A stretch of 64,000 nt of DNA from Podaxis mareebaensis (GCA_018524725.1 JAEUWP010000207.1:124001-188000), one strand, 5' to 3'; positions 1 through 13,149 are shown, counted from the first letter of the stretch. Numbers and translations: made by a program. Notes: generated by a model not told the origin, from the sequence alone.

Positions 1-1524
1 GTGTTATTTCGTGGAAATTGTTGAATGTACGTCATTATACTGACGGAATATCCATGGTCAACGATCTGCGATGATTTATAGGTGGCGAAGAGGGGCGCTA
101 GTAAGTGTTGGTTGGAGGAGAGGATGGTGGAAGAGGGAAGAGGAAGGAAACGGGCGCCCTCGGGCAGAACTTTTCAGTTACCGGTCGCTGTCAAATGTGA
201 AAAGGCCAGAAATAACATCACTGGGGCTGTCGGGTTGATAGCTACCTCAAACTGCGGTTGTATATTTGGCCAAATTCTTGAGTTTCGTTCATGGTTATCA
301 TATGTATATTCTGAGGACATGAGGACTTGTAAATGTTATGGCTCACGTAGCGTCCAGCGCGGAGTTCGGCCTTCAATCCCATCGATCTTTCCGACGGCGT
401 GCTTGATACTCGGATCTTGAATTTGTCATACGCTGATCCGGCGTACCGTCGATGTGATGAAATTCCACCTCCTCCAGGATAAGTATTATAAAAAGCATAT
501 CGTCAGATAATCGAACGGTGAGCCCTGATAAGGCGTAAGGTTGGGGGGAAACACAATGTAGTATTTTCCGCCTTGTACAGTACGCTCAACTTGTATATCG
601 ACAGGCACGAGATAAGCATGGACCATCCGGATGGGAGGCCGAGGCGCGAATCTATTGGCGGCTCTTATTTGTGCTACTAACAACTTATCAGTATGCCGTT
701 TGCTACAGGGATGCTACGTTTACGTCCCAAGCTTGGTCGATTGAATTAGCTGTGCGGCAGCTAGTGTGATCGTTGCCAGCAGTATTATTTATTGTTAAAC
801 AAAATAACCAGACCACGTCTCCTCTTTCCGCCCACCAGGATGTCCTTTGGCGACGGGCAGATTTGGAGCCATTGTTCCTTGCATTGTTGTCTAGAGAAGG
901 AAGCAGGATAGAAGGACGGCTAAGAAAGAGTCTTTTGTGACCTGGAATATAGAGTATTGCCTTAGCAACTGGGAAAAGAAAAATAATACGACGTGTCTCA
1001 ACTCGGACTTAGCACGCAGGACACGTCTGTATGATGCCAAGGAATGTGCAACTCGCCAAGGAACACACAGGTAAAGGGGTTCACAGGGAGAAGATTTTTG
1101 TGGCCGAGTGCTGGTGCAAACGGCTTTTTTGGGCCAGTTGGTACAGTAGATTGCGATGAATTAATTGAATGGGGTAGCTCAGGGACTGCCCGATCAGGGC
1201 TGGCTGTAAGAGGAAACAAAAAAGCGGGGATCATCATGACGCGATCACATGACTTTGTTGAACGGTGCTGCGTGAGATAGAAAAACGAGGCAGGAGCCTA
1301 GAATGTGCTGAGAGATTGCCCCGCCACCGAAATTATTTATTTCTGCTCCTTAACTTCCTGCTCCTCGCTGTTCGCAACGACATTCACGACATCCCCAAGA
1401 CTCCCTCCTTGACAAGGAACACCCAGGCCGCGCCACTCGTTCAGATACCCCTAGGTTACGATTATAGCCGCCGGAACCGCCTCTGACACGCGACCTGTCT
1501 ACACCTCTATCAACTCTCATTAAA
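1..1524. other. Upstream intergenic region, no gene supported
   Basis: Open frames here are short and none shows a recognisable domain, a splice-consistent extension or a credible start. The last 200 bases before 1525 are C-rich and T-rich, as expected for the promoter and 5' leader of the kinase gene that follows. I see no tRNA, repeat or transposon signature. Confidence 0.55.
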
Positions 1525-4500
1525 ATGATGCTCGTGTCTACTCCCACAAAACACTGTATCCAGCCTCGCAGTCCAGCCTGTGACTCCGCAATGTCTCCTT
1601 ACTATCCTCGCAATTGTACCCCTCCCCGCTTTCCCTCAGAACCAAACCCCTTCGACTCCGCAGTGCTTTCACCTTCGCCACTTCGACAACGACCACTATT
1701 CCCCACTACTGCCAGTTCTGTGCAGGATACTGACGACTTATTCTCCCAGTCACCATACAAGCCCATCTCCCCAAATCCCCTTGGTCCTAAACCCCAGCCT
1801 ATTTCTGCCGACGATGAGGAGGGTTCCATTTTTCTTTCATCTGGCCCCTCCTTCGTTTCGACTTCCACATCACAAACCCTTCTAACCCCGGTCAGGCAAA
1901 ATCACCGCCCACCCAATCGCACTGCATTGGCCGTAAAGCACCTGAACGCGGGTCTTTCACCAGCCGCAGCGTACTCTTCGACCAGCTCCGACTCTGATAC
2001 ACGAATCGGGGTAGGAACCAAGCGTAAATCCACTCTCCAGAACACACCTCTACGTCAGCATAACCTTACTCCCCTCAAACTCGCATCACTTTCCCCGGAT
2101 GAGCGGGACAAGTCATCCTTCCTTTTTGATCGGCTAGCACCCCTACCCACGCCGAAAACGAACGCTCGTACACCCCAAACTAAGGCAGAGACCGAATTCT
2201 ACCTCAGGCGACAAACAGCAACTTTGACACGCCTTCGCATCAGTGACCGTGATGACTCAGGTGATGACTTCAACACCAGTGCCAACGATTCGGGCTGTGA
2301 AATGGACGACGATGAAGCCAACACCCTCTTCCTTAGTAATGCCAGGATGAAGAACAAGGTCCCGAGCTTTGGGAAATCCGCTGGCCGGATGCTCGCCAAC
2401 AAGGGAAAACTGAAGGAGGAGGTCGCCGAAGCCATTTCGCCGGGAGGCCATGTCACCAAACGACGAGCACGTTCAAGACCTGTATCTGCTGAACTTAAGC
2501 AATCAGTTCGATCCCCAAAGTCCCCTGGCCGGGTAGGTTCAAATAGCCCCTCTGCAGATGTCATATATGCTCATCGACGTGGCCAGATCCTAGCTTCTAG
2601 CTCGAGTGCCACGCGGTCAAAAGCAAGAAGCACAGTCACATTCCCTTCATCTCATGCCCGTTCATCTTCAAGCTCATCCGCTTCTGAGGCCAGTTCTCCA
2701 GTGCCACGTCGTAGGATAAGTGCGACCGCCGCGCGGATGCCCCCACCCCCCAAGTTACCTGCATTACCACTTCCACCTCGACCGCCCCTCAATCGGCTCG
2801 AGAGTGTAAGCTCAGCAACGCTCTTCTTTGGTCCTGCCATTCCTCAAAGTCCTAGAGTCGCCGTCCGATCGCGTACAAATACCCTAATTGTGCCAGGAGC
2901 GCCAGATCCAGTTCCACAGACATCCGTGAAGCGCAAAGCCAATCGCCATAGTTATGCTGATCCGGATGACCTTCGGGCATGGAACGCCGTCCAAGTACGA
3001 TTACCCTCACCAGTGTCTTCTCCGGGCAACGCCGATGGCCTCGTCAACACAGACGTTGATGATGACATGGACTTCGAGGATGACCCTCCGAATTCTTCAT
3101 TTCTCTTGAGTATAACTGCCAGTACCCCCTCCCCTCCAACTAAAACAGCCCTCCGGACCAAATACAAACCCCGTGATTCCGGAGTTGTTGTCAGTGATGA
3201 TGATGGAGGCATGGTTTTCGCCAATAAGTCGCTTGGAAGGGGTGACTCTTTATCCCCTATCGCGCGCTCCTCCACTAGCCTCAGTTCTGTATTTTCCGAC
3301 AATGACGATGGTCTCGTGACTCCCGGTGTCGCACCTGATTCTGGTTCAGGTTGGCTTGATGCGAATGTTTTCATCAGGGGAACAGATGATAACGGACGAA
3401 CCACTCATGGAACTCTGGAAGGTGGAGTGGATGTTGATGCTTTTATTATGAGGACCCTCGCGTCTGCAGCCAACAGTCCGCATGAGGTCACAAAGAAGGT
3501 TCCAGGCACGCCTGTCAAGAAGGTTCGCACAACATATCTGGGTGGGGATAGGCCATGGCAGAGTGCTATCGCTACCAAAGTTGGACCTCGCTTGGATTTC
3601 GACGACAAGAAAACAAAGGTGCCCCGGAAAAGTCTTCCTGCAGTCTTCCCTGTGGCCCCCCGGCGCGGTGACAAGTTGGCTGACAGTTCGGATTCCGAAG
3701 GTGAACAAGATAGTCCGAGTAGCAGGAAAGAACCCAAGTATGGTTCTTTGGGCTTGGGCCGGCCAACTACAGGAGATGTGCCGTTGGCACTGACTCGGAC
3801 GCGATGGTTGATGAGACGTAGTAGCAGCGGTGCTTTCTCGAGTGGCAGCGAGTCAACCTCGATGTCGACTACGCCAACTCGCGGCAAAGCAGCAGGTACG
3901 TCGCCCCAGATTTTGCTTCTTCGAGGCTAGCTAGGGAATAGGTTAAACTAACGTTGAACTGGTTGATATGATAGATTGGCAACTACCGAAACCCCGCATG
4001 CCTGCAATGTTCTCACAACCACCACAATTGTCGCACAAGCTAACGCCAGCTCGGTCAGCATCTGGTTCGTCGAACAGTTCCTCGGTTACGGTCAGTCCCA
4101 CGGATAGGTCACGATACCTATCTATTTCAGGAACGCGACGTACGGTGCCGAGAGCCCGTTCAGCCACCCGGCGTTCTTCTGAATTTACGGCAGAGGAGCA
4201 GTGTGGAAGATTTGAACAGGAGTTTGTTGAGCTAGCTGAAGTTGGAAGTGGGGAGTTTGGAAAGGTGATCAAAGTTCGACGCAAGGCCGGCAACGATTCC
4301 GAAGTCTTTGCCATTAAGAAGTCGAAGCGGTTCGAGGGCACGAAGCATAGGTAAGTCAACGATCAGAGATTGTCTTTTCTAGGGGGCCATGTCCCTAGCA
4401 ATTGTTGGCATTAATTACTGATCTACTCGCTATGCGACCTCTCTCGACAGGCTTCGGTTGCGTGAAGAAGTCGATATTCTGAAGCACCTTTCGCAGGCGG

Positions 4501-5554
4501 CATTTGAATGTGGCCTCAACGGTCGTCATCCCAATACCTTGGCATATATTGATAGCTGGGAAGAAGGCGACGTTTTGTTCATCCAAACAGAACTGTGTGA
4601 ATCGGGCAACCTTGCACGCTTCTTGTGGGAATACGGTCAAGTGTTTCCACGGTTGGATGAGGCGAGAGTGTGGAAGATTATTGCTGACTTGAGTAACGTA
4701 AGTTCCACGCAATTAATCAGAGATTAAGGAACTGAGCGACGGTATGGATTCGTGCAGGGCTTGCGGTTCATTCACGATGCTGGCGTAATTCACTTGGATC
4801 TCAAACCTTCAAACGTATTTTTGACAAAGGAAGGCCGGTTTAAGATTGGCGATTTTGGAATGGCATCTGTCTGGCCGCGGCCCCGCCTCTTAGACAACTC
4901 GGGTCTGGGAGTGGATGCTGAGGAGCGGGGAGCGTTTGAAAGGGAAGGGGATAAACTTTATTTGGCACCCGAGGTGCTGCAAGGACGATATGGCAAGGAA
5001 GCGGATGTGTTCAGGTGAGTTGCATAGTTGCAGTGATGCCTTGTTGGAAAGTGTTTTCTCATGCCGATTGCGTACAGCCTCGGAATGACGATCTTGGAAA
5101 CGGCGTCGAATATTATTGTCCCTGATCAGTAAGTGTTGAACCAGTCGGTCCGAAAGGGGATGACCCTGCGGATAAGGATGATCTCGAATGGCAATCGGGT
5201 TTACTGATGATGTTTGTTTATTATAGGGGTGACGCTTGGCATCGCCTAAGGAGAGAAGACTTTTCACAAGTTGATCTACGAGAGGAAAGTGACGAGCTGA
5301 TCGAGCTTATCAAGCACATGATGCGGACCGACCCTGCATCGCGCATCACCGCAAGGGGGATCTATGAGCATCCAGTGATTGCACGGGCGCGAGCAGCGAT
5401 GGAGACAATGATGGACGATGCAAGACGAGAAGGGAAGTCAGAGTTTGTTGGCTCACCGTTGGCAAGCGTCCCTGCGGGATTCCTAGAGGAGATTCTAGGA
5501 CGTCCACGGCCACGGACAGGAGGCGGGGGTTGGGAAATGGACATGAGTCCGTGA
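1525..5554 (+). CDS. wee1: Wee1/Swe1-family mitotic inhibitor kinase
   Basis: Wee1 kinases phosphorylate the inhibitory tyrosine of the mitotic CDK in the nucleus and delay entry into mitosis. Six exons join in frame: 1525-3895, 3975-4350, 4451-4697, 4758-5014, 5078-5128 and 5227-5554, giving 1209 residues. Residues 1 to about 865 are Ser/Pro-rich, apparently disordered and full of SP/TP sites, which would suit CDK regulation (inference). The kinase domain spans about 870-1165. It has the glycine loop GSGEFGKV, the VAIK-type lysine in FAIKKSKRF, catalytic loop HLDLKPSN, DFGMA, and EGDKLYLAPEVL after the activation segment. HLDLKP and the EGD-x-x-YLAPE block are typical of Wee1 rather than other kinases. 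The start at 1525 is the first ATG of the long open frame. A later in-frame ATG is possible but would only shorten the disordered tail. Confidence 0.9.
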
Positions 5555-6081
5555 GGGTTCCTGGGGTGGCGGTCAGGCCAGGCAAAGAGAGCTGACCGGA
5601 AACTCTCCGGATTGGATATGCTAAGTCTATTTAACTTGGACGCTGGAGAGGATGGATGTATGAGTGTGTACGTTTAGGTGATCTGCTTTTCGCCGATTTC
5701 TTGAACTGGACTGGTTCGGAAGAGCGGGCGATGATGTTCTTTTTATAACACTTTTGGTCTATGTCGCATATTATGTTGAGCGCCATTTGTTGATGGCAAC
5801 GATCTGATAGATAGTTTTAGGTAGTGGATATGGGCTAGGTAGCATATTATCCTTTGAGCAGAGCATTATGTTAATAGAGACTAGTGAGGGTGCATAAGGG
5901 GAGAGAGCGGAGTGAGTGTACCAAGGCGGAGATGACAGGTGCGGGAAATTCGGACGGGTGGCTCGATTTGCTGTGGGCTGGCAACGGCGGTTGCGGTTGG
6001 ATTTTCGACCATTCTGACTATTTTTGCATGCTTCCACATACTTAATCCCTCTTTCCTCTCTCTCTCCCACAATCTGTCCCC
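5555..6081. other. Intergenic region between wee1 and the homeodomain gene
   Basis: It holds the 3' end of the kinase transcript and the promoter of the homeodomain gene. The stretch just before 6082 is a CT-rich tract (about 6046-6080), a common core-promoter or leader feature in fungi. No gene is supported. Confidence 0.5.
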
Positions 6082-8633
6082 ATGCGCTATGAACACGACC
6101 CCCACTATCCCCTCCACCACCTTGCCTCCCACGACCCCGCCGCCGTCGACTTCAGGGCTTTCTACCCCTACACCCCCAATGAGGTCAAGCACCGGAGACG
6201 GACAACCTCCTCCCAACTCAAAGTCCTCGAAGCCGTCTTTCGTGTCGATACAAAGCCAAACGCGACCCTTCGCAATGAGCTCGCTGCTCAGCTCGGTATG
6301 ACCGCACGCGGCGTCCAGGTAACCTTTCCTCGATCCCTGGCCGTCTCCCAAGCTCACTTCACCCACCTTTGCACCAGGTTTGGTTCCAGAATCGGTGCAG
6401 TCCTTTTCTTTGTTCTTCTACCTATCTACACATGCTCACTCCCTTTTCCAGTCGAGCGAAAGAGAAAAATAAAGCGAGTAAGAAATCCCAAGGGACCGCG
6501 TCTGCTGCTGCCACGAATTCGACGACCGGTTCCGGCGCAGATTCTGCAACTACCAACACAGATTCGAGCTCCAAAGAGGAAGACGATCCGGACGTTGCCT
6601 CTCCTCCCCCTCCTACACCTGGAGAAGAGTTGCCTGAAGAGCTGACCAAGTCGGACTCGCCCCAGGATATTCCTCCCAACCAGCAGGCTGATCCCCAAGT
6701 TGAATCGCCCTCACCTGCGCTTGCCTCCCCTCCTAAGCTCCATGTCTTGACCGACCCCACCCTCAGACCATCCTCTGCTAGTTCCTGGAAACCAACCCAA
6801 GTCGTCGAGACACCTCCAGACAGTGCCGTTTTTCCTTCGCGACTCTCCCTTGCCGACATTCATTCGCAGCGACGTGGCTCTCTCCCCGCCAACGCGTTCT
6901 TCCATCCCTATTCGACCACACCCACACATCCTCCGCGTTCCATCGATGCTTGGGATCCACCTGCTCGTAGACGCTCGGTTGATACCAGTCTCCAGCGTCT
7001 TGTCACACATCCATACGCCCAGCTTGCACGCGCACGGAATGGGGCTCTTTTCGGCCCGCGTTCACCTTCATTGCCGCAGCCTAGCCGTCAGCACTCCTTG
7101 CCGAATAGGAAACCTCTATCGCTCCAGTCACAGAGACGTATGTTGCCCCACCATCCTCCTCCGAACGACTATCTCGACATGCGACGCGCTTCCATGGATC
7201 CCCGGACTCTCATGCCAAATCGGGCAGATGGTTTATCACCTTCTCCCTCTCCTCATTCCTTCCACCCCGTCCGTGCATCGCTACCCGATACCTCGTTGTT
7301 TGGCACAAGCAGGAGATATGTCCCTCAGATACCAGGTCCCCTCCCCGCGCCCAACTTTACCTTTGGTGCCGCCACTGTGAGCTCTCCATGCTCCGCTGAC
7401 GATGACCCACCCTCTCCCGACCTGAGCTCGTACTCTTTCCCGCCAAAGGATGATGTTGCAGAAGACGATGATGTCATATCATCCTTCTCTTTCGAATCTC
7501 TCTCGAGATTTGGGTCTGCTGTTTCGATTGCTACTAGTGAATCTAGCGTCTTGAGTAACCCGGGTTTCTATGATATCGGTTCCGCTCCAGGAGAACTAGC
7601 ACCCGATCAGGAAAGGAGAAGTTCGTGGTATGTCAATGTCTCTCTTCTGGCTTGGCATTTTGTGTTTATCTTTTCCTTTCATGACAGCGGGTCTACACAT
7701 CATGCTCAGTCGGCCAACGTGGCGACGGGTTTGAACGGTGCCATTCCACCTCTCCAGAGTTCTGCTCCCGTCACAACTGAGAGCTCGACGCGCACTGTTC
7801 GGGTCCCCGGCGTCAATAATGATCCCCAAAGGAAAACAGATGATGTCTCCCCCCTTTTGACCTTCTCTCCGGCGTCCACTGCACCACTGGACAACGGTTC
7901 TGCCACCGGGTCCTCCACGCCACCTGCAAACGTCTCCGCCTCGCACACGAGTGAGCTGGTCTCGCCGTTCAGCGCTATATCAGGGAAGCCTGGCCTTCCA
8001 AGCGGTAGCTCATTGTCTCCGCAAAATCCGGAACTTCTAGAACAGCAGGAGCAGCAGTCTCTGGCACATATCCCTTCGCTCACTCAAATACCGCCGTCCA
8101 ATCAACAGCAACTCATGGCAAGACATCAGATGCGAGCTGTTGGGGGTGATGTGTCGTCCATTTTTGATGAATCTACCGAATCTCGAATTGGCATTGCTGC
8201 CACAGCCCCTGGAGACAGCCAGTCCATGACACCAGTTGTCTTGACGGACCACAAAGTCGCCGGTGCGCAGTCAATGGACAAGCAGCTCAAAGCCCCTCCC
8301 ACTCATGACGAAACGTCTCTCGCTACGACGAGGGACCTAGCAAAAGCTCAAGGAGGTTATGCGGCTCAATATCACGACTTGATGGGTGGTTACTGTCTTG
8401 GTGTCCCGCTTGCTATGCTTGATACTGAGCCGACAATGCATGCGATTGGACAACATGCACAAAGGCAGAGCACTGTTGTTGGTTGCGATCCGATGGCAAG
8501 CCTTGCAGCCAATATCGATTTTGATGGCTTTACAGCCAATGGTATTGCGACATCTGCACCTTATAGCGCTGGCCCCAGCGTTTCGGGAATCGGAGTGAAC
8601 CAACCGGGCTTTGAAGTTAGTTTCGGGTCGTGA
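6082..8633 (+). CDS. Homeodomain transcription factor
   Basis: A predicted DNA-binding nuclear regulator. Exons 6082-6318, 6378-6394, 6452-7627 and 7688-8633 give 791 residues. The homeodomain lies at about residues 36-93: basic arm KHRRRTTSSQL, then LEAVF, then recognition helix VQVWFQNRRAKEKNK. The helix-3 core is encoded by a 17-nt exon and only appears after removing two introns of 59 and 57 nt. The remaining ~700 residues are Pro/Ser/Thr-rich with several Gln runs, typical of an activation or scaffold region. The family resembles fungal Phx1/Hom-type homeobox regulators, some of which control fruiting or stress responses, but I cannot assign an ortholog. The last intron (7628-7687) is 60 nt with no stop, so a read-through form is possible. 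The reading of the homeodomain is very secure; the specific role is not. Confidence 0.88.
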
Positions 8634-11458
8634 TATCCCGAACAATTGCTAAAACATCTTCCCCGTTGTCTGCTTTGCGTGCGCCCTTCCTTGGTCCGTG
8701 TTTTTTTTTCCTGCGGTTGCTGGCTTCATTTACCTTTTTCTTTTCTGGTTATATGTTCCTCCTGGCATTGACTTTCCCCGCTCTTGATCGTTTGTTTGTA
8801 TGATATGTTCGCTCGTCTTTGAGCTAGTTTTGTGCGCAACTTCTTTTTCACCTTTCGTCTTGTGGATTTCTCCCACTTGGTCTCGTTTTTCGATTAGTCT
8901 TTACGGAGGCACGTGCGCAAAGGCCACCTCCCGTTCTTTCCCCGCCCCATCTTCGCCACCTCCCTGATTCACGCTCCTTGCAATCCTTCCCTTCTTATCT
9001 TCGCCTACTTGACCTCTTGATCAACCAAACTGTTTTCCTGTCAGAAGTGAAATCCGGTCTCGTATCTACATCCAACTCATTGGTTTTCAGTCTTTCATTC
9101 TTGTCCGTTCTTGTCACCTACACTCTCGTTCGTTTCGACACTGTTTCTTATTACACTATAGTGTTTGTGTTAATCCCCCATGACCCCTTACCCTTCCCCG
9201 TGCTTTTGTGCACTGATACCACTTCCCACCCTTTTCCCCCCCGTCAACACTTAATCATATCTTTACAGTGCTTATCCCTGTTGGAATGGTGTATATATAT
9301 CCGAACCTTCCTTATGTTCTCTTCAAATCCTGGAATACTTGCCAATCAGTTTTCCCTCTCTTTGCTTTATAGTTAAGCTGCTTTGTATATCTTATTACTC
9401 ATATCTACATCGGAGCTCTATGTCCGTTGCCTTCTATCCATTACTTCGCAGTTCGTAACGCTTATCCTCTCCTTCCCGACTGCAAGGCAGTTATAATGGT
9501 GTAACTTTGTTACTCTTCACCGGCACGCAATTGGTGCCGTGTGTTTATCTGTTGTACTCCTAAACCCTTTGGCTTTAGGTGCCATGTTGCGTTCTCGGTT
9601 TGGATTGGATTGGCATGGAACGGATTGGGTCCACCTTGCAACCACCTCGGGACGGGCAGGTGGAAGGCGTTTTTATGCTATTTGTCACATATATCAAACT
9701 TCCCCGTTTTCCTTGGGTTTGCGTTACATCATTGCTTCCATTCCTCCTTCAGACGTACATATCTTGTCATCTCTTCTAATGTTTTTCAAGGCTCTCAGCT
9801 GTCTTACGCCCTGCAAATTTTCATACCTCAACGTAATTATTGCGATTGATACACGAAAGACCTCGCTTGTTTTTGACGTTGGTCAATGCAATCGGTTAAG
9901 TGCGCCAAAATAGATTCGAGGAATCAAGGAAAAGAGAAAAAGGTGGGGAGGTCGGTAAGCGAGCGGGCGTTCCGAGGAGTTCTCACCCTAAATGCATTCC
10001 CCAGAACTATTAAAACATCTAATCAAGAAGAATTGTTAACCGATATCTTATCATCCCGTTCACCGTCCACGAACCACTGGCGTCAACAGGCGGTGAAACG
10101 CTAAGTAGTCAGCCGCACCTAGACGTCGAAGGAGACAGTGCCCGATAAGATCGTGCCACTAAACGTCCATAACCTACTTTGCTCGTTCACAGTCGTAATC
10201 GCACCGGGAAGGTAATATCCCACTTGGACAGGGTGCGTTTAAATCGTGAACCAATAAAATGCCCCGGAGTTGATCGAGAAATGGAGAGGTGATGACATGT
10301 ACGTGCCGCCTTACGTTTGCTCGCTTATTCTGTGCTATATGAATGTCACTATTGAGTACATATCTGAAGAAGGAAGTATGATATACTTAGCCCCAAGAAG
10401 CGGAGAAGGGTGGGAGGTGTGTGTGGTGTGGCTGACTAGAGGCTCGGTCTGGAGACAGGAGGGAGGATAAGAATCAGAGTTTGAGTGGTGGGTGCTCAGA
10501 GGCGGGGTAGTGTGGGCGCGGCGCTGTGTTGATATGCATTCGGGCTTAAGCTTGTGGAACGCAGAGGATAGAGACATCGGTGCAGGCTGGTGCCAAGGGA
10601 CATTGAGTGGGTGGGTTAAGCCTTGGTATTAATAGAAAGCTGGACCGTCGAGGTGTGGATGCTAGAGGGGTTTTGGCGGTTGATAAATGGGCTAATGGCG
10701 TCGGCGGTCCATTGCCCGCGAGACAGACGGGGGTTGTGGCGGCAACAGAGTAGACCATGTAAAGGATGTCATAATCCGTGCACCTCCAGTGAGTAGGGCA
10801 TTGATTGTGGATCAAATAATGCCAAGGACAGACGGCGGACCTAACTGTTGTCCGAGTTAGTGTAAGCAAGGTGTCGCTTCGCCCCGCCAGACCGAGCCTG
10901 GGCAGCTATATTGCAGAAGCTGGAGATATCTAGAGAAATTTCTTGGGACGTCTATCTCGTCATTAATACTTCCCAGTCATATTGGACAGCTTAGCAAGTT
11001 CAGCCCCTCGGTCAGGGCGGGTAAACAGGGAGGATGGTGTAACCAGGCATAATAACCAGGCATAGTATTCTAACAACAGTCGTCAGGGTGTCGTAAACGA
11101 GACACTTGAAGTTGGGGGAAAGGTTCCATCTACTCGCATCCTAGAGGATATACCATTCTTGTTCATTCACCGATAAGGAGAGCTCCCGGGGTTGATCCAT
11201 ATAGCGTCGGAGGACCTGTCCGCCTATGCAGCGGTGCCACGTCGACAAAACTGAATGTGGCCGGTGTAGATAGCAGGCGAAAAAGTGGAGGAGATTGCTG
11301 ATATGGTGGCGGGAATTTGGAGCAGCTGAAGGCATTGCGAAACTGGGGCAAGTTTTCGGGCAACAAATACTCGCATCTAGCCATACCACTGCTTGTTTCC
11401 CTGTGGTCCACTCTCTTTTGGCCTTTGGGGGATCAACGGCGTCTTGATATTGAAAACT
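8634..11458. other. 2.8-kb gene-free region
   Basis: This lies between convergent genes (homeodomain gene and Nse4). Its first 800 bases are T- and CT-rich and are probably 3' UTR. The rest has only short open frames on both strands without domains or plausible splice chains. No repeat family or transposase motif was seen. A non-coding transcript cannot be excluded from sequence alone. Confidence 0.5.
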
Positions 11459-12718
11459 TCAATCGCCTCCTAAGTGAATAGGATACAAATAAGTCGAGAA
11501 AAACGGAGCATTACAGGCGGCTGGACGTACACGCCAGATTTCTTCGTCGAATTCAATCACTAGTTGCTGTTTTCTCAGGCCATTAGCGTAATCCTCATCA
11601 TTGGGAGGGACACAAGTATCTAAGAAGTTGGTCAGTCCAATTGAGTTTTTGGTGGATTGATTGGACCTACATATGAACGGCTCCGCATCTTCAATTTCCC
11701 ACGCAACCTTGCCGTCTCGAATGAGAAATGAGAGGTAGAAAATATTTTCCACGGATTGCGCAAAGTCGTTGGGATTAATGACAAAGCGAAACAGATTGAC
11801 TCGACCTATTTGGTCGAGAATGGACTGTAGCTGTTTGAGGAGTAAGCGTTTATTGTGGAAGGCAAATATCAGAAGAGTACAGTACCACAAGAACGTTCTT
11901 GGTGGTTTCATTGGATGACTGTTGTATATCATCTTCCTTGAGTTCAGCAGGTTTTTCAGCGGGACGATCGTCCTTTTGTTGCCTTGCTCGTTTGGCAACA
12001 TTCCGGTGCTTTTGTTCAATAGAGAGAGGTCCAAGCCTGAGATTCTATCAGCATTTTTGTCCACTAGGGAGCCAAGAACTGACATGAAAGTCAACGCAGG
12101 TGCGCGTCTACTCCTCGCCAACGCGAGTCGTCCGATTCGGTCCCAGTCCAACTTCGAGGTTTCTATGTTATATTCTAAGCCGTCCTCATCTTCTCCCGCG
12201 GGGATGCTCTCAGGTTTCAATCCCCCATTCATGAAGTTGCGGAGCTTTGTGATGAAGTCGTCCACATCGAAGGATCCCATTCCTGACTTCATCGCCCGAG
12301 CTTTTTGCGCTCCCATGTTCGAAGCCATCAGCAAAAAGTGGGAATCGAGAGTCGCCTCCGACGGTCCCTTCACTGAGCGTTGTTCAGGACGACTGATTAC
12401 TAGAAAACAGCCCGACGATCACATACCTTTCTCAAACAGCCTATCAGCTGTTTCTAGCTGTTCCCGCAACTCATCCACGCCTAACCCTGTCGGATTTCCT
12501 TGGTATTCTGGAGAAGGCCATCGAGGGTTAGTCTTCTATTGGAAATTTTATTGTCCAGTTACCTTCTATTTTACTCGCAAGCTTTCGATAATCCTGACGT
12601 AGCGAGCGTTTTTGCTCCAGATCCTGGTCGGGATCAAATGCAAGCCCTGTAAGTAGTATCAGAAGCTTATGTCTGCTCAATGATCAAGTAACGTACCATC
12701 CATTTCACGGTCGGACAT
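11459..12718 (-). CDS. nse4: Nse4, kleisin subunit of the SMC5/6 complex
   Basis: Nse4 bridges the SMC5 and SMC6 heads in the complex that handles recombination intermediates and stalled forks. On the minus strand seven exons join in frame: 12697-12718, 12563-12646, 12427-12507, 12084-12372, 11886-12036, 11671-11830 and 11459-11619, giving 315 residues. The N-terminal helix region contains QDYRKLASKIE. The middle has FMLGPLSIEQK followed by a basic KRARQQKDD stretch. The C-terminal winged-helix signature is VNLFRFVINPNDFAQSVEN then FYLSFLIRDGKV. A continuous open frame covers 11459-12373, but it reads through three introns, two of them out of frame, and hides the LGPLSIEQ block, so the spliced model is preferred. 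The first exon has only 22 coding bases. It faces the Rad5/HLTF-like gene head to head. Confidence 0.9.
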
Positions 12719-13149
12719 GGGTTTATTGGCTAATGATGGTTGACGGAGATACAGCTTAATGAGGTTGTGAGCGTGACGCGTTGGGGTTTGTTTGGTGCAG
12801 CGCGTTTTTAGTAATCCAATTGTAATTTAGCTCGTCAAGGGCCGTGGCCCTATAAAAAGCACAAACTCTGCTCTATATTTTCAAACCCCCCGGTGAAAAT
12901 GACCAATATCCAACACACTTTTGGGGTAAGCTCAGCGGTTTTGCGCGCCCCAAACTGCTGAATGACCATGGTTACAGTATAGCAGGAGCGTACGTGCCAA
13001 ATGCCACGGGCCCTCACCCTGTAAGGTAGTGTACACTCTTTTTCACCCATTTGCGGCATTGGCTTCATCGGAAATTAGGGAACGGCACTGCCTGTAGGGA
13101 CGCTGCGCTACGGTCAAACAATCTCGAGTCAATACGGCGAGAATGTTGA
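12719..13149. promoter_or_regulatory. Shared divergent promoter region, nse4 / SNF2 helicase
   Basis: About 430 bases separate the two divergent start codons, so promoters for both repair genes must lie here. A TATA-like ccctataaaa occurs at about 12849. No regulator site can be named with confidence. This is an inference from gene orientation. Confidence 0.45.

Noticed and set aside
2199..3887. Several 120-160-codon antisense frames under wee1 exon 1
   Set aside because: They are shadows of a Ser/Pro-rich coding sequence; composition mirrors the sense strand and no domain is present.
11459..12373. A continuous 304-codon minus-strand frame read as a complete protein
   Set aside because: It runs through three introns, two in the wrong frame, and misses the conserved FMLGPLSIEQ and KRARQQKDD segments and the true N-terminus. 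The seven-exon Nse4 model explains it.
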